Shown in pieces: positions 26,957 through 35,575 of a stretch of 64,000 nucleotides of DNA (within the stretch, counting starts at the first letter, position 1; every line of letters starts with the position of its first letter). The position numbers and the translations under genes were made by a program. The DNA comes from Streptomyces sp. NBC_00234 (lineage in GTDB: Bacteria; Actinomycetota; Actinomycetes; Streptomycetales; Streptomycetaceae): NCBI RefSeq assembly GCF_036195325.1, contig NZ_CP108101.1, forward strand, positions 558,001-622,000. The letters run 5' to 3'. Below the pieces are notes generated by a model. The model was not told the DNA's origin, made no database searches, and was given only the letters and a program-made list of their open reading frames with translations.

Positions 26957-27606
26957 GAGGCGCTCTCGTCGTCCGCGTCGGACGCCCGGCCGGTGTCGGC
27001 GGGACCTCCGGACTCGGCGCGGCCGCCGCCGGCCAGGGGCAGTCCGGCGGTGACCAGGACGACCTGCTCGGCCCTCGGGTCCGAGGCGTCGCGCGCCGTC
27101 AGTTCGGCGAGCTTCGCGTCGAAGGCGGCCCACAGCTCGACGAGGGACTCCGGCGTGAGCCGGGGCAGCAGGTCGCCCACGTTCGAAGGTTCCCGCCACT
27201 CCGGACCGAGGCGTCCGGACTCCATGTCCGCCTCGTGCTGGACGAGCGACTGCTGCAGGTGCTCGATCTGCCGGCGGCGCAGCACGCCGAGCGCGGCCCG
27301 GCTGCCGGGGGTCGCGTGCATCGCCTCGTTGCTCCACGAGGTGACGGAGTGCACGGACTTCCAGCGGCGCTCGCGGCCGTCGCGGTGTTCCGCCTCGGCG
27401 ACGAAGGCGTACTTGGCCAGGACCCGCAGGTGGTAGCTGGTGGAGGCGGACGTCTCGCCCGTCCTGGCCGCCAGCTCGCTGGCGGTGGCCGGCCCGTGCT
27501 GCCGCAGAAGCCCGAGCAGCCGGATGCGCAGGGGGTGGGTGAGTGCCTTCAGGGCCGCCGCGTCCTGCGCGGGATCGAGTACGCGGTGCTGCTCGTCGCT
27601 GTCCAT
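26953..27606 (-). CDS. ArsR-family winged-helix regulator
   Basis: 217 residues. The helix-turn-helix is near residues 15-85 ([40 protein letters not shown]). No CxC or other cysteine metal site is present, so it does not look like a classical metal sensor. The C-terminal half is charged and low in complexity. It overlaps the MFS gene by 4 nt and has a 30-bp imperfect palindrome (27637-27666) starting 31 bp before its ATG. It probably represses the pair until an unknown compound binds. Confidence 0.88.
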   Translation of the reverse strand: MDSDEQHRVLDPAQDAAALKALTHPLRIRLLGLLRQHGPATASELAARTGETSASTSYHLRVLAKYAFVAEAEHRDGRERRWKSVHSVTSWSNEAMHATPGSRAALGVLRRRQIEHLQQSLVQHEADMESGRLGPEWREPSNVGDLLPRLTPESLVELWAAFDAKLAELTARDASDPRAEQVVLVTAGLPLAGGGRAESGGPADTGRASDADDESAS

Positions 27607-27636
27607 GGCGGCAGCTTAGAGCGGCTCCAACCCTTT

Positions 27637-27666
27637 CCCAAAGTGTTTTTGCAAAACTTCTTTGGG
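27637..27666. promoter_or_regulatory. 30-bp palindromic operator upstream of the ArsR gene
   Basis: Outer arms CCCAAAG (27637-27643) and CTTTGGG (27660-27666) are perfect. The centre TTTTTGCAAAA continues the symmetry, giving 12 of 15 matching positions per half. It is an AT-rich island in the 86-bp gap between the binding-protein stop (27693) and the ArsR start (27606), and is a strong candidate for autoregulation. Confidence 0.7.
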
Positions 27667-27692
27667 GAAGTTCGGGAAGCCTTCGGCCGGGC

Positions 27693-28580
27693 TCAGCCCT
27701 CGCCGGCCACCGCCTCCAGGGCGTCCGCGACCAGCGTCAGAAAGCGGGCATGGGCCCGGGGACTGCACAGGGGCTCGGGGTTCCAGGGCACGACGCGCGC
27801 CGCCTCCCACAGCTCCGGCCCCCCGGGTCCCGCGACGAACGTGCCGACCGGGATGGCGTTGGACCTGACGTCCCCGAGGACGAGCTGGGGCCGCAGCTCC
27901 GCCGCCTGCGCCCGGCCGACGGTGGACCAGCTGGCACCCGGCCCCTCGGCCGGCTCGATCATGTTCACCCCGAGCTCGGCCAGCACCCGCAGTTCCGGCC
28001 ACATCCCGGGCCGCGCGAGGTGCACCTCCTCCCGTCCGGCCGGTGAGAGTGCGAGCACCCGGGGCCGGTCCTGCGCGGCGCCCGCGACCGCGCGCAGCCG
28101 CTCCCGGGCGGCAGCAGCCTCGTCGTCCGCGGCCGGAGCGGCCTCACCGCCGAGTGAGCGGGCCAGCTCGGCGAACCGGTCGCCGGTCGCGGCGAAGCCT
28201 CGGGCCCGGCCCACGTCGATCACGACGACCGGGACCTGCTCCTCCAGATGCTTGGCGGTCTCGGGAGCGATCCCGTAGACCTGTCCGCCGCCGTAGGACA
28301 CGGCGACGACCAGGTCCGGCGCTCCGCGCAGCAGGGTCTCGATGTCCAGCGCACCACCCGCGCCGAGGTAGTCGACCGTGTCCAGCGGCAGCGTGCCGGC
28401 CTTCGCCAGGTCGGGCGCGGGGCCGTCGTGGCCCGAGCCGAAGATGCCCTCGGGCCGTATCCCGTAGTCCCAGAGGGTGGCTCCGGCCTGGATGTACGCG
28501 AGGATCCGGGCTGGCGTGCGTCCGGCAGCCGACACCTGCCCCCGGTCGTCGGAGAACCGCCATGCGCTCTGTTCCGTCAC
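27693..28580 (-). CDS. Fe-siderophore/B12-type ABC substrate-binding-like protein without signal peptide
   Basis: 295 residues from a GTG at 28580 with GAGGGG upstream. The sequence resembles class III binding proteins (FepB/BtuF type): PARILAYIQAGATLWDYG, GAPDLVVAVSYGGG, EEQVPVVVIDVG, then a second lobe. It starts directly with SAWRFSDDRGQV, where secreted members have a signal peptide and lipobox; neither is visible here. No permease or ATPase gene is adjacent. It may be a cytosolic relative, or the true start may be missed, but the 111-bp upstream gap offers no in-frame signal. The ligand is unknown. Confidence 0.72.
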   Translation of the reverse strand: MTEQSAWRFSDDRGQVSAAGRTPARILAYIQAGATLWDYGIRPEGIFGSGHDGPAPDLAKAGTLPLDTVDYLGAGGALDIETLLRGAPDLVVAVSYGGGQVYGIAPETAKHLEEQVPVVVIDVGRARGFAATGDRFAELARSLGGEAAPAADDEAAAARERLRAVAGAAQDRPRVLALSPAGREEVHLARPGMWPELRVLAELGVNMIEPAEGPGASWSTVGRAQAAELRPQLVLGDVRSNAIPVGTFVAGPGGPELWEAARVVPWNPEPLCSPRAHARFLTLVADALEAVAGEG

Positions 28581-28691
28581 GTCATTCGCCCCTCTGCACC
28601 GGCTCCCCGGCCCCTCGCCGGGCTCGCACAGCTGTACCTGCCCAGCCGATCGACGTCACACCCCTCGGTGGACGGCCCGGCAGGGCAGGTC

Positions 28692-30464
28692 TCAACGACC
28701 CGATTCCGCAAGGGTGAACGCGGTGTTGACCAGAGCGACGTGAGTGAACGCCTGGGGTGTGTTGCCCAGTTGGCGCGCGGCAGTGGGGTCCCACTCCTCG
28801 GAGAGCAGACCGAGGTCGTTACCGGCCGCGACCGCCCGGCCGAAGAGTTCCCGGGCCTCGGCGGGGTGTCCGGTGGCGGCGAGTGCGTCGGCCAGCCAGA
28901 ACGAGCAGGCGAGGAAGGTCCCTTCGGAGCCGGGCAGGCCATCGGTCGCCACGTCCGGCACGTAGCGGCGGACGAATCCGTCCTGGACCAGTTCGTCGCG
29001 GACCGCCGCGACGGTACGCACCACCCGGGGGTCCCACGGCGGCAGGAAGCCCGACTTGACGACGAACAGCGTCGCCGCGTCCACCTCCTGCCCGCCGTAG
29101 TGCTGGACGAAGATCCCCCGCCCCGGGTCGTACCCGCGCGCGCAGACGTCGGCGTGGACGGTGTCACGCAGCGCACGCCAGCGGGCGACGGGGGCCGGGA
29201 GCCCGGTCACCTCGGCCATCCGTACGGCACGGTCGGCGGCCACCCACGCCATCACCTTGGAGTGCACCCAGTGCCGGCGCTTCCCCCGCCCTTCCCACAG
29301 CCCTTCGTCGGGGTCGCTCCAGTGCAGCTCCAGGTAGGACATCAGGCTGCGGACCAGACCCCACACATGACGTTCCATCGGGATGCCCGCGCGCAGGGCC
29401 AGATAGAGGGTGTCGATGACCTCCCCGTACACATCGAGCTGGAACTGCTCGACGGCCGCGTTGCCGAACCGCACGGGTGCCGATTTCTCGTAGCCCGGAA
29501 GCCAGTCGGCGACCGTCTCCGGCAGCCGGCGCTCGCCGCCCACCCCGTACAGACTCTGCAGGTCCCCCGGGTCCCCGGCCACGGCCCGCACGAGCCACCG
29601 CCGCCAGGCGGCGGCCTCGTCGCGGAAGCCGCCGCGCAGCAGCGCCGACAGCGTCATGCTGGAGTCGCGCAGCCAGCAGAACCGGTAGTCCCAGTTGCGT
29701 ACGCCCCCGGCGCTCTCCGGCAGGGACGAGGTGACCGCCGCGACGATCCCGCCGGTCGGGGCGTAGGCCAGCGCCTTCAGTGTGATCAGGGAGCGCAGGA
29801 CGGGATCCCGCCACTCCCCCTCGTAACGGCACCCCTCCGCCCACCGCTCCCACTCCCCCAGGGTGTCGCCCAGCGCCCGTTCCACGTCGATGCGCGAGCC
29901 GTTCGGCAGGTGCGAGGGCTGCCAGGTGAGGACGAACGGGACGCGCTCGCCCTCCCGGACGGTGAAGTCGGAGCAGGTGACGGTGGAGCGCCCGTAGGTG
30001 TGCACCCCGGGCGGGACACGCAGCCACGCGGAGTCGGGGCCCGCGACGGCCACGCGGTGGTGGGCCGTGCGGCGCACCCAGGGGACGATGCGGCCGTAGT
30101 TGAAGCGCAGACAGAGCTCGCCCCGCATCTCGACGGTGCCGCGGACTCCTTCGACGATCCGCATCAGCCGGGGCACGCCGTTGCGGTGGGGCATGAAATC
30201 GGTGACCCGTACGGTGCCGTCGGCGGTGTCCCACAGCGTCTCCAGGACGAGTGTGTCGCCGCGGTACCGCCGTTCGGTGCACTGCCCGGCACCCACCGGG
30301 GCCATCCGCCACCGCCCGTGGTCCTCGTCGCCGAGCAGCGCGGCGAAGCAGGCGGGTGAATCGAAACGCGGCGCGCAGAACCAGTCGACCGAACCGTCCG
30401 TGCCGACGAGCGCCGCAGTACTGAGATCGCCGATGAGGGCGTAGTCCTCGATGCGACCGGGCAT
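28692..30464 (-). CDS. GH15-family glucoamylase / trehalase-like enzyme
   Basis: 590 residues from the ATG at 30464 with AAGGGGG 7 nt upstream. It has no signal peptide, so it is cytosolic. The N-terminal IEDYALIGDLSTAALVG and SVDWFCAPRFDSPACF open the beta-sandwich domain of bacterial GH15 proteins. The alpha/alpha-barrel has VRNWDYRFCWLRDSSMTLSA, GYEKSAPVRFGNAAVEQFQL, and a late EGTFLACSFWLADALA. In actinobacteria this family includes trehalases as well as glucoamylases, so the substrate may be trehalose, maltose or another alpha-glucoside. It is transcribed divergently from a methyltransferase gene. Confidence 0.88.
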   Translation of the reverse strand: MPGRIEDYALIGDLSTAALVGTDGSVDWFCAPRFDSPACFAALLGDEDHGRWRMAPVGAGQCTERRYRGDTLVLETLWDTADGTVRVTDFMPHRNGVPRLMRIVEGVRGTVEMRGELCLRFNYGRIVPWVRRTAHHRVAVAGPDSAWLRVPPGVHTYGRSTVTCSDFTVREGERVPFVLTWQPSHLPNGSRIDVERALGDTLGEWERWAEGCRYEGEWRDPVLRSLITLKALAYAPTGGIVAAVTSSLPESAGGVRNWDYRFCWLRDSSMTLSALLRGGFRDEAAAWRRWLVRAVAGDPGDLQSLYGVGGERRLPETVADWLPGYEKSAPVRFGNAAVEQFQLDVYGEVIDTLYLALRAGIPMERHVWGLVRSLMSYLELHWSDPDEGLWEGRGKRRHWVHSKVMAWVAADRAVRMAEVTGLPAPVARWRALRDTVHADVCARGYDPGRGIFVQHYGGQEVDAATLFVVKSGFLPPWDPRVVRTVAAVRDELVQDGFVRRYVPDVATDGLPGSEGTFLACSFWLADALAATGHPAEARELFGRAVAAGNDLGLLSEEWDPTAARQLGNTPQAFTHVALVNTAFTLAESGR

Positions 30465-30640
30465 GTGCGACCCCCTTGACCTTCTCTCATTCTCCGGTGC
30501 CGGGGCGATCTCCGCACGGGGCCGCGCGGCCGGGCGCACGGCCGGCCACGCTCCGTGAGTGAGGTTGCGGCCGAGGTGCGATCGTTGGAGGCTCGTTCTG
30601 GAGGCCCGGAATCTCTGCCTTCCGGTAAGGGGTACGTCCA
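30465..30640. promoter_or_regulatory. Divergent intergenic region, GH15 and methyltransferase promoters
   Basis: These 176 bp separate two divergent starts and must hold both promoters. I see no convincing -35/-10 pair and no long palindrome. Confidence 0.4.
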
Positions 30641-31447
30641 ATGACGCACGAGCAGTGGGTGCCGAAGGGGGCCGACCGGGAACGGCCCAATGTGGCGCGT
30701 GTCTACGACTGTTACCTGGGCGGCTCGCACAACTTCGCCGCGGACCGCGAGATGGCGCGCAAGGCCGTCGAGATGTGGCCCGACCTCCCTCTGATCATGC
30801 GCAGCAACCGGGCCTTTCTCCAGCGTGCCGTGCAGTTCCTCGCCCGTGAGGGCATCACCCGCTTCCTCGACATCGGATCGGGGATCCCGACGTTCGGAAC
30901 GGTGCACGAGGCCGCGCGGGAGATCCGTCCCGAAGCCCAGGTCGTCTACGTGGACATCGACCCCGTGACCGTCGAGCACAGCCGGCTCATCCTGCGGGAC
31001 GACCCGCAGTGCGAGGTGGTGCGTGCGGACATGCGCGACCCGGGGCGACTGTTGTCCGAGCCCCCCGTGGCCGCGTTGCTGAGTGCCGGTGAGCCGGTGG
31101 GAGTCCTGCTCGTGGCCGTCCTCCACTTCGTGACCGACGAGGAGGACCCGGAGGGAATCGTCCGGGTCCTGCGGGACGCGCTGCCGGCCGGCAGCGCACT
31201 CGTCCTCTCCCATGCGTCGGACGAGGGCAGGCCGGACCGCGCGAAGGAGCACCAGGACCTCTACAAGCAGTCGACGATGCCGCTGACGATGCGCTCCAGG
31301 AGCAGCATCGCCGCGCTCTTCGACGGCTTCGAGCTGGAGGACCCCGGGCTGGTCTTCCTCCCCGAGTGGAAGCCGGCGGACCCGGCCTCGGTAGGGCCTC
31401 ATCCGGAGAGGATGACAGGTCTGGCCGGAGTGGGGCTCCTGCCATGA
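30641..31447 (+). CDS. SAM-dependent methyltransferase, DUF574 / S-adenosyl methyltransferase family
   Basis: 268 residues from an ATG preceded by AAGGGG. The actinobacterial family pattern is clear: RPNVARVYDCYLGGSHNFAAD at the start (residues 17-37), then a Rossmann core with FLDIGSGIPT, VVYVDIDPVTVEHSR and ADMRDP, and AVLHFVTDEEDP. It should use S-adenosylmethionine, but targets for this family are not known. The stop overlaps the start of the c-di-GMP protein (ATGA at 31444), so the two are coupled, which points to a shared process. The family is common in streptomycetes, often in many copies. Confidence 0.9.
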   Translation: MTHEQWVPKGADRERPNVARVYDCYLGGSHNFAADREMARKAVEMWPDLPLIMRSNRAFLQRAVQFLAREGITRFLDIGSGIPTFGTVHEAAREIRPEAQVVYVDIDPVTVEHSRLILRDDPQCEVVRADMRDPGRLLSEPPVAALLSAGEPVGVLLVAVLHFVTDEEDPEGIVRVLRDALPAGSALVLSHASDEGRPDRAKEHQDLYKQSTMPLTMRSRSSIAALFDGFELEDPGLVFLPEWKPADPASVGPHPERMTGLAGVGLLP

Positions 31448-33609
31448 GTGCTCCGCCGGCCGGGCGGGGCAGGGAATCCCCCGATTCCGCCGAGGCCGCA
31501 CCCGAGGACGACTCCTCGGCCCGCTTCGCTGCGGAGTGGGCCCAGCTCCTGAGCGAGGGGCACGGCGCCGCCGTGCGCCCCGGTCTGCTGCGTCATCTGG
31601 TGACCGGGACGACCGAGCTCCTGCTGCGCGCCCACCGTGACGACCCGTTCGATGCCTCGAAGGCGGCGCGGGTCGGTTCCCTGCTGGTGCAGCACCAGTT
31701 CACCGATCCGCAGCTGATGGCGCGCGCCGTCGAGCTCCTGCAGGACTGGCCCGCCGGCGACGACCGCGGAGCCGCCCTCACCGGCGCCTTCGCGGCCGGC
31801 TGGGCGACGGCGCTGCGCGACCGTACGCTGCACGACCAGGAGGGCGTGCACCGGGCGTCCGATCAGGCACGCACGGGCGCCGAGAAGGCGCTGTACGCCT
31901 CGGAGGCCCGGTTTCGGGCCGTGTTCGAGAACGCCGCGATCGGCATCGGGATCGGCGACCTGGACGGCAACATCCTGGCGGTCAACACCGCGCTCCAGGA
32001 GATGTTCGGCGCACGGGCCGAGGACATCCGCAAGCTCAGCGTCGACGTACTGGTCCACCCCGAGGACAACCCCGGCGTGTGGGAGTCCTACCGCCGGCTC
32101 ATCGACGGCGAAGTGGACAGTTTCCAGTGCGACAAGCCGTACTACCGCCAGGACGGCGAGGTGGTGTGGACCCACCTGGTCGTGTCCCTGATCCGGAACG
32201 AGGACGGCCACCCCCGCTATCAGGTGGCGATGCTGGAGGACATCACCGACCGCCACCGTCTCCAGGAGCGGCTGCACTTCCAGGCCACGCACGACCCGCT
32301 GACCGGGCTGCCGAACCGGAGGGCGTTCTTCGACCGGCTGGAACAGGTCTTCACCTCGCCGGAGAAGGCCGGCCGGTTCGGGCTCTGCTCGGTGGACCTC
32401 GACGGGTTCAAGAGCATCAACGACAGCCTCGGCCACGAGACCGGCGACCGGCTGCTGAGCGCCGTGGCGCAACGGCTCCAGGTCGCCCTGACACCCCTGG
32501 GCCACATGCTGGCGCGCCTGGGCGGCGACGAGTTCATCGTGCTGGTGGAGAAGTGCCGCGGCCGGCAGGAGGCGGCGGCCGTGGCCCAGACCGTCCTGGC
32601 CGCGCTCACCGCACCGTTCCTGATCGACAGCCAGAAGCTGGCGGTCCGGGCCAGCGTCGGCGTCGTGGAGCAGGCCGTGTCCGCCACCAGCCCCGGTGCC
32701 GCGATGCGTGCCGCGGACCTGACGCTGTACCGGGCCAAGAGCGAGGGACGTGGCCGGTGGACGTTCTTCGACCCGCAGCGCAACGCGGTCGCGGTGAACC
32801 AGTACGCGATGTCGGTACGTATCCCGCTGGCCCTGGACCGCGGCGAGTTCTTCATCGACTACCAGCCGCTCTGCGCGCTCACCGACGACTCGCTGGTCGC
32901 CGTCGAGGCGCTGGTGCGCTGGCGCCATCCGGAGCTGGGCGTCCTGGGCCCCGACGAGTTCATCGCGACCGCCGAGGAGAGCGGGCTGATCATCCCGCTG
33001 GGGCGCTGGGTCCTGACACAGGCATGCGAGCAGGCCGCGCGGTGGACGGAACGGTTCGGCGCCGCGGCGCCGCGGATGAACGTCAATCTGGCCGTACGGC
33101 AGGCCCGGAACTCCTCGCTCGTCTCGGACGTCGACCGCACGCTGCGGGTCACCGGTCTCGACCCCGCGCGGCTCCAGCTCGAGATCACCGAAAGCGTGCT
33201 GCTCGGCCCCAGGGACCCGGCGTTGCGGGCGTTGAACACCCTGGTCGACATGGGCGTCTCGCTGACCGTCGACGATTTCGGAACCGGCTGGTCGAACCTC
33301 GCCTATCTGCGGGACCTGCCGGTGTCGGGACTCAAACTGGCCGGTTCCTTCGTCACGGACCTGCACCCCGGCGCGGACAGCGACCACGTGGGCTGGCGGA
33401 TCATCAGCGGCCTCGTCTCGCTCGCGCACACGCTCGGGCTGACCGTGACGGCCGAGGGCGTCGAAGCCGCGGCGGATGCGGAGCGGCTCCGCACCATGGG
33501 CTGCGACTGGGCGCAGGGCTGGTACTACGGCCGCCCTGCCGGGCCCGGGGAGATCACGAAGCGGATCGCCAGGGGCGGCCGGGACACACCTCCCGGGGCG
33601 AAAAGTTAG
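31444..33609 (+). CDS. PAS-GGDEF-EAL bifunctional c-di-GMP protein
   Basis: 721 residues, cytosolic. An N-terminal helical region (to about 140) is followed by a PAS/PAC domain (FRAVFENAAIGIGIGDLDGN to MLEDITDRH, about 150-280). The GGDEF domain has the intact motif at residues 360-364, and the EAL domain keeps EAL at 488-490, ITES, DDFGTG and EGVE. No RxxD inhibitory site precedes GGDEF. Both cyclase and phosphodiesterase activities look possible. The layout matches streptomycete proteins such as RmdA and CdgF, which affect development, but I cannot tell which one. It is coupled to the methyltransferase by a 4-nt overlap. Confidence 0.92.
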   Translation: MSAPPAGRGRESPDSAEAAPEDDSSARFAAEWAQLLSEGHGAAVRPGLLRHLVTGTTELLLRAHRDDPFDASKAARVGSLLVQHQFTDPQLMARAVELLQDWPAGDDRGAALTGAFAAGWATALRDRTLHDQEGVHRASDQARTGAEKALYASEARFRAVFENAAIGIGIGDLDGNILAVNTALQEMFGARAEDIRKLSVDVLVHPEDNPGVWESYRRLIDGEVDSFQCDKPYYRQDGEVVWTHLVVSLIRNEDGHPRYQVAMLEDITDRHRLQERLHFQATHDPLTGLPNRRAFFDRLEQVFTSPEKAGRFGLCSVDLDGFKSINDSLGHETGDRLLSAVAQRLQVALTPLGHMLARLGGDEFIVLVEKCRGRQEAAAVAQTVLAALTAPFLIDSQKLAVRASVGVVEQAVSATSPGAAMRAADLTLYRAKSEGRGRWTFFDPQRNAVAVNQYAMSVRIPLALDRGEFFIDYQPLCALTDDSLVAVEALVRWRHPELGVLGPDEFIATAEESGLIIPLGRWVLTQACEQAARWTERFGAAAPRMNVNLAVRQARNSSLVSDVDRTLRVTGLDPARLQLEITESVLLGPRDPALRALNTLVDMGVSLTVDDFGTGWSNLAYLRDLPVSGLKLAGSFVTDLHPGADSDHVGWRIISGLVSLAHTLGLTVTAEGVEAAADAERLRTMGCDWAQGWYYGRPAGPGEITKRIARGGRDTPPGAKS

Positions 33610-33638
33610 TAAAGAGTGCTAAATGCTCTCAAACCCCC

Positions 33639-33667
33639 TTGACCTGACGTCGTACCGGGTCGACCAT
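33639..33667 (+). promoter_or_regulatory. Possible promoter TTGACC-N17-GACCAT
   Basis: A near-consensus -35 (TTGACC, 33639-33644) is followed after 17 bp by GACCAT, a poor -10. Transcription would begin near 33674 and run through the palindromes downstream, some 800 bp before any gene start. Confidence 0.35.
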
Positions 33668-33742
33668 GGAGATCTGGCATCGTGCACGTTGCGGACACCG
33701 GCTTCCGGTCACCGTACGCACGGTTCATTTGCCAGTTGTGGT

Positions 33743-33812
33743 GGTCGACGCCTCAGGCGTCCGAGACCGGCCCGGCGCTCAGCGCCCGAAGGCCCGGCGA
33801 GCGGATCCGCTC
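33743..33812 (+). other. Cluster of three palindromes, possible structured RNA
   Basis: GACGCC-TCA-GGCGTC (33747-33761), enclosed by GGTC (33743-33746) and GACC (33765-33768). Next is GGCGC-TCA-GCGCC (33774-33786), then the perfect palindrome GAGCGGATCCGCTC (33799-33812). Three closely spaced stems, two with identical TCA loops, lie after a possible promoter in a gene-free stretch. This fits an untranslated leader or small RNA better than coding sequence, but no known family is recognised. Confidence 0.4.
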
Positions 33813-34478
33813 CTCTCGCCCCGCAGCCTCGAAGGCCGCTCTCCACTTTCGGTTCCAGGGGGTGTCCGGCGAAGGGTGTGCCGTCCGTACAGGCTCCCCG
33901 CCGTCGTCCCCTCACCAGCACGGGCCGCGCCACGGCCTCCCAACACCGTAGCCACGCCCGCAACTTCCCGTTAGGCAGCACCCATGCGTTCCTTCCCGCC
34001 GCCGGAACGGGGCAGTGCCCCGGACCGCCGGCCCGAACAGCGCGCGACCGGGCCGCCTCCGGCCCGGCGCCTCGTCAGTCCGGCGGTCCCGGACCACCGC
34101 CCAGCCCCCAGGACGTCTCCTGGTGCGGGCGAGCGGTGACCGGCCCGGACCGGCGCATTGCCCACGGCCTGTCCTCGCTCTGCCGCCCGCGATTCGCCGT
34201 ACACACCCGCCCACTTCGCCGGCCCCACCAGGAAGCGCCCGATGAGCTCCGCTCACCAGGCGGCACCGGTCAGGTCGCACCGGGCGGAGTCGTGTTGGCG
34301 TTGGTGCGACCGCATCGACACCCGCTCGGGCCGGGCCCGTAGCCTGCGGCTCCGAAAGAGACCTCGCAGGCCGGCGCCCCCGCACCGGTCGACGCCGCCC
34401 TCCGGGGCAGGCGGTTTCCCCTTCGGCACCGCCTGCCGCCCGAAGCTCTCGCGCTCCGGGCATCAAGAAGGACTGATC

Positions 34479-35273
34479 ATGAGCGTCGTTCCCGTCTTCG
34501 CCTACCATTCGGTGGCTCGCGAACCGGCTTCGTGGATCGCTCCGTTCTCGGTGACACCGCGCACGTTCGCCGAGCAGCTCGACAGGATCGCCGACGCCGG
34601 GGTCTCCGTCGTACCCCTGCGGCAGCTCGTGGCAGCGCTGCGGGGCTGCAAGCCACTGCCCGAGCAGTCCGCCGTACTGACCTTCGACGACGGATTCGCG
34701 GACTTCTACTGGACCGTCGCCCCCATGCTCGCCGAGCGTGGGCTCCCCGCGACGCTCTACGTCACCACCGGCGCCGTGCACGCCCCCGGCGCAGGCCCCG
34801 AGGGAAGTCTGCTGCCGCCCGCCGACATGCTGAACTGGCGCCAGATCGCCACCCTGGACGCCCTCGACATCGAGATCGGCGGCCACAGCCGTACGCACGC
34901 ACAGCTGGACATCCTGCCCGCGGCGCGGGCGCGCCACGAAGTGGCCGACAGCAAGCGGCGCCTGGAGGACGTGGTCAGCCACCCGGTGAGTTCCTTCGCC
35001 TACCCGCAGGGCTACCACAGCGCGGCGGTGCGCCGCGCGGTGCGGGAGGCCGGCTGGAGCTCGGGGGCTGCGGCCGGTGGCGCGTTCAGCTCCACGACCG
35101 ACGACCCGTGGCGGATCTCCCGTCTGACGGTCCGCGCCGACACCGGTCCGACGGAGTTCGACCGCTGGGTCCATGGCGTGGGCGCCCCGGTCGCAGCGCC
35201 GCGCGAGTCCCTGGGAGTCAAGGGACGACGCCTCTACCGAAAGGCCAGGTTCATGACCGGCCACTATCCCTGA
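34479..35273 (+). CDS. Polysaccharide deacetylase (NodB/CE4 domain)
   Basis: 264 residues from the ATG at 34479 with AAGGA 6 nt upstream. NodB motifs are present: LTFDDGFADFY (motif 1 with the metal-binding Asp), HSRTHAQLD (H-x3-H metal site), and FAYPQGYHSAAV (motif 3). The early FAYHSV is also typical. No signal peptide is visible, which is unusual for an enzyme expected to act on cell-surface glycan. An in-frame extension to ATG 34242 (79 codons, with AGGAAG upstream) adds only Arg/Pro-rich sequence, so I kept the short form. The likely role is deacetylation of an N-acetylated sugar polymer or its precursor. Confidence 0.83.
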   Translation: MSVVPVFAYHSVAREPASWIAPFSVTPRTFAEQLDRIADAGVSVVPLRQLVAALRGCKPLPEQSAVLTFDDGFADFYWTVAPMLAERGLPATLYVTTGAVHAPGAGPEGSLLPPADMLNWRQIATLDALDIEIGGHSRTHAQLDILPAARARHEVADSKRRLEDVVSHPVSSFAYPQGYHSAAVRRAVREAGWSSGAAAGGAFSSTTDDPWRISRLTVRADTGPTEFDRWVHGVGAPVAAPRESLGVKGRRLYRKARFMTGHYP

Positions 35274-35305
35274 GCGCTCCGCCCCACCGCCATCACACCC
35301 TCTGA

Positions 35306-35329
35306 GCCCCGCCCGGTACGCCGCGGGGC
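35306..35329 (+). terminator. Probable terminator of the deacetylase gene
   Basis: GCCCCGC (35306-35312) and GCGGGGC (35323-35329) form a 7-bp stem followed by CCTTTG. The rest of the gap to 35575 should hold the metalloprotease promoter, but no clear element is visible. Confidence 0.5.
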
Positions 35330-35575
35330 CCTTTGTCGTACCCCGCGCGCGCACGAGCGGCTAGAGGCCCAACTCGGGCACGGATGCGACCGGTTGAGCG
35401 GTGGCGGACCAGGGTGACGCATGCCGCGCGGCCCGGTCGCCGGTCGGGGTGAATTTCACTCGTTCCACGCCCGCACACAGGCGCACCCCCTCACCACCTG
35501 TTAGACATGAGCAACCCGGCGTGATCATCATGCTTCGATGCCACCCCTCCCGTCGTGCCGAGAAGGGACCCCCGC

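Larger units (their letters stand above)
33610..34478. other. 870-bp stretch without a convincing gene
   Basis: The window's longest gap between genes. It opens with an imperfect stem GAGTGC/GCTCTC (33614-33630), then a possible promoter and a run of palindromes described separately. Several short frames exist on both strands (such as a Pro/Arg-rich 51-codon frame from ATG 33984), but none has a recognised fold or a good ribosome site. The last 240 bp are open in the deacetylase frame, but without family residues. Confidence 0.55.

Noticed and set aside
28636..28690. ACCTGCCC/GGGCAGGT inverted repeat as terminator of the GH15 gene
   Set aside because: The arms are 8 bp with a 39-nt loop, too loose to claim a terminator.
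33709..33981. 90-codon minus-strand frame in the same gap
   Set aside because: No recognisable domain and weak third-position bias.
33984..34139. 51-codon Pro/Arg-rich frame in the gene-free stretch
   Set aside because: No good ribosome site and no family resemblance; composition follows local GC bias, so it stays only as a remark on the gap.
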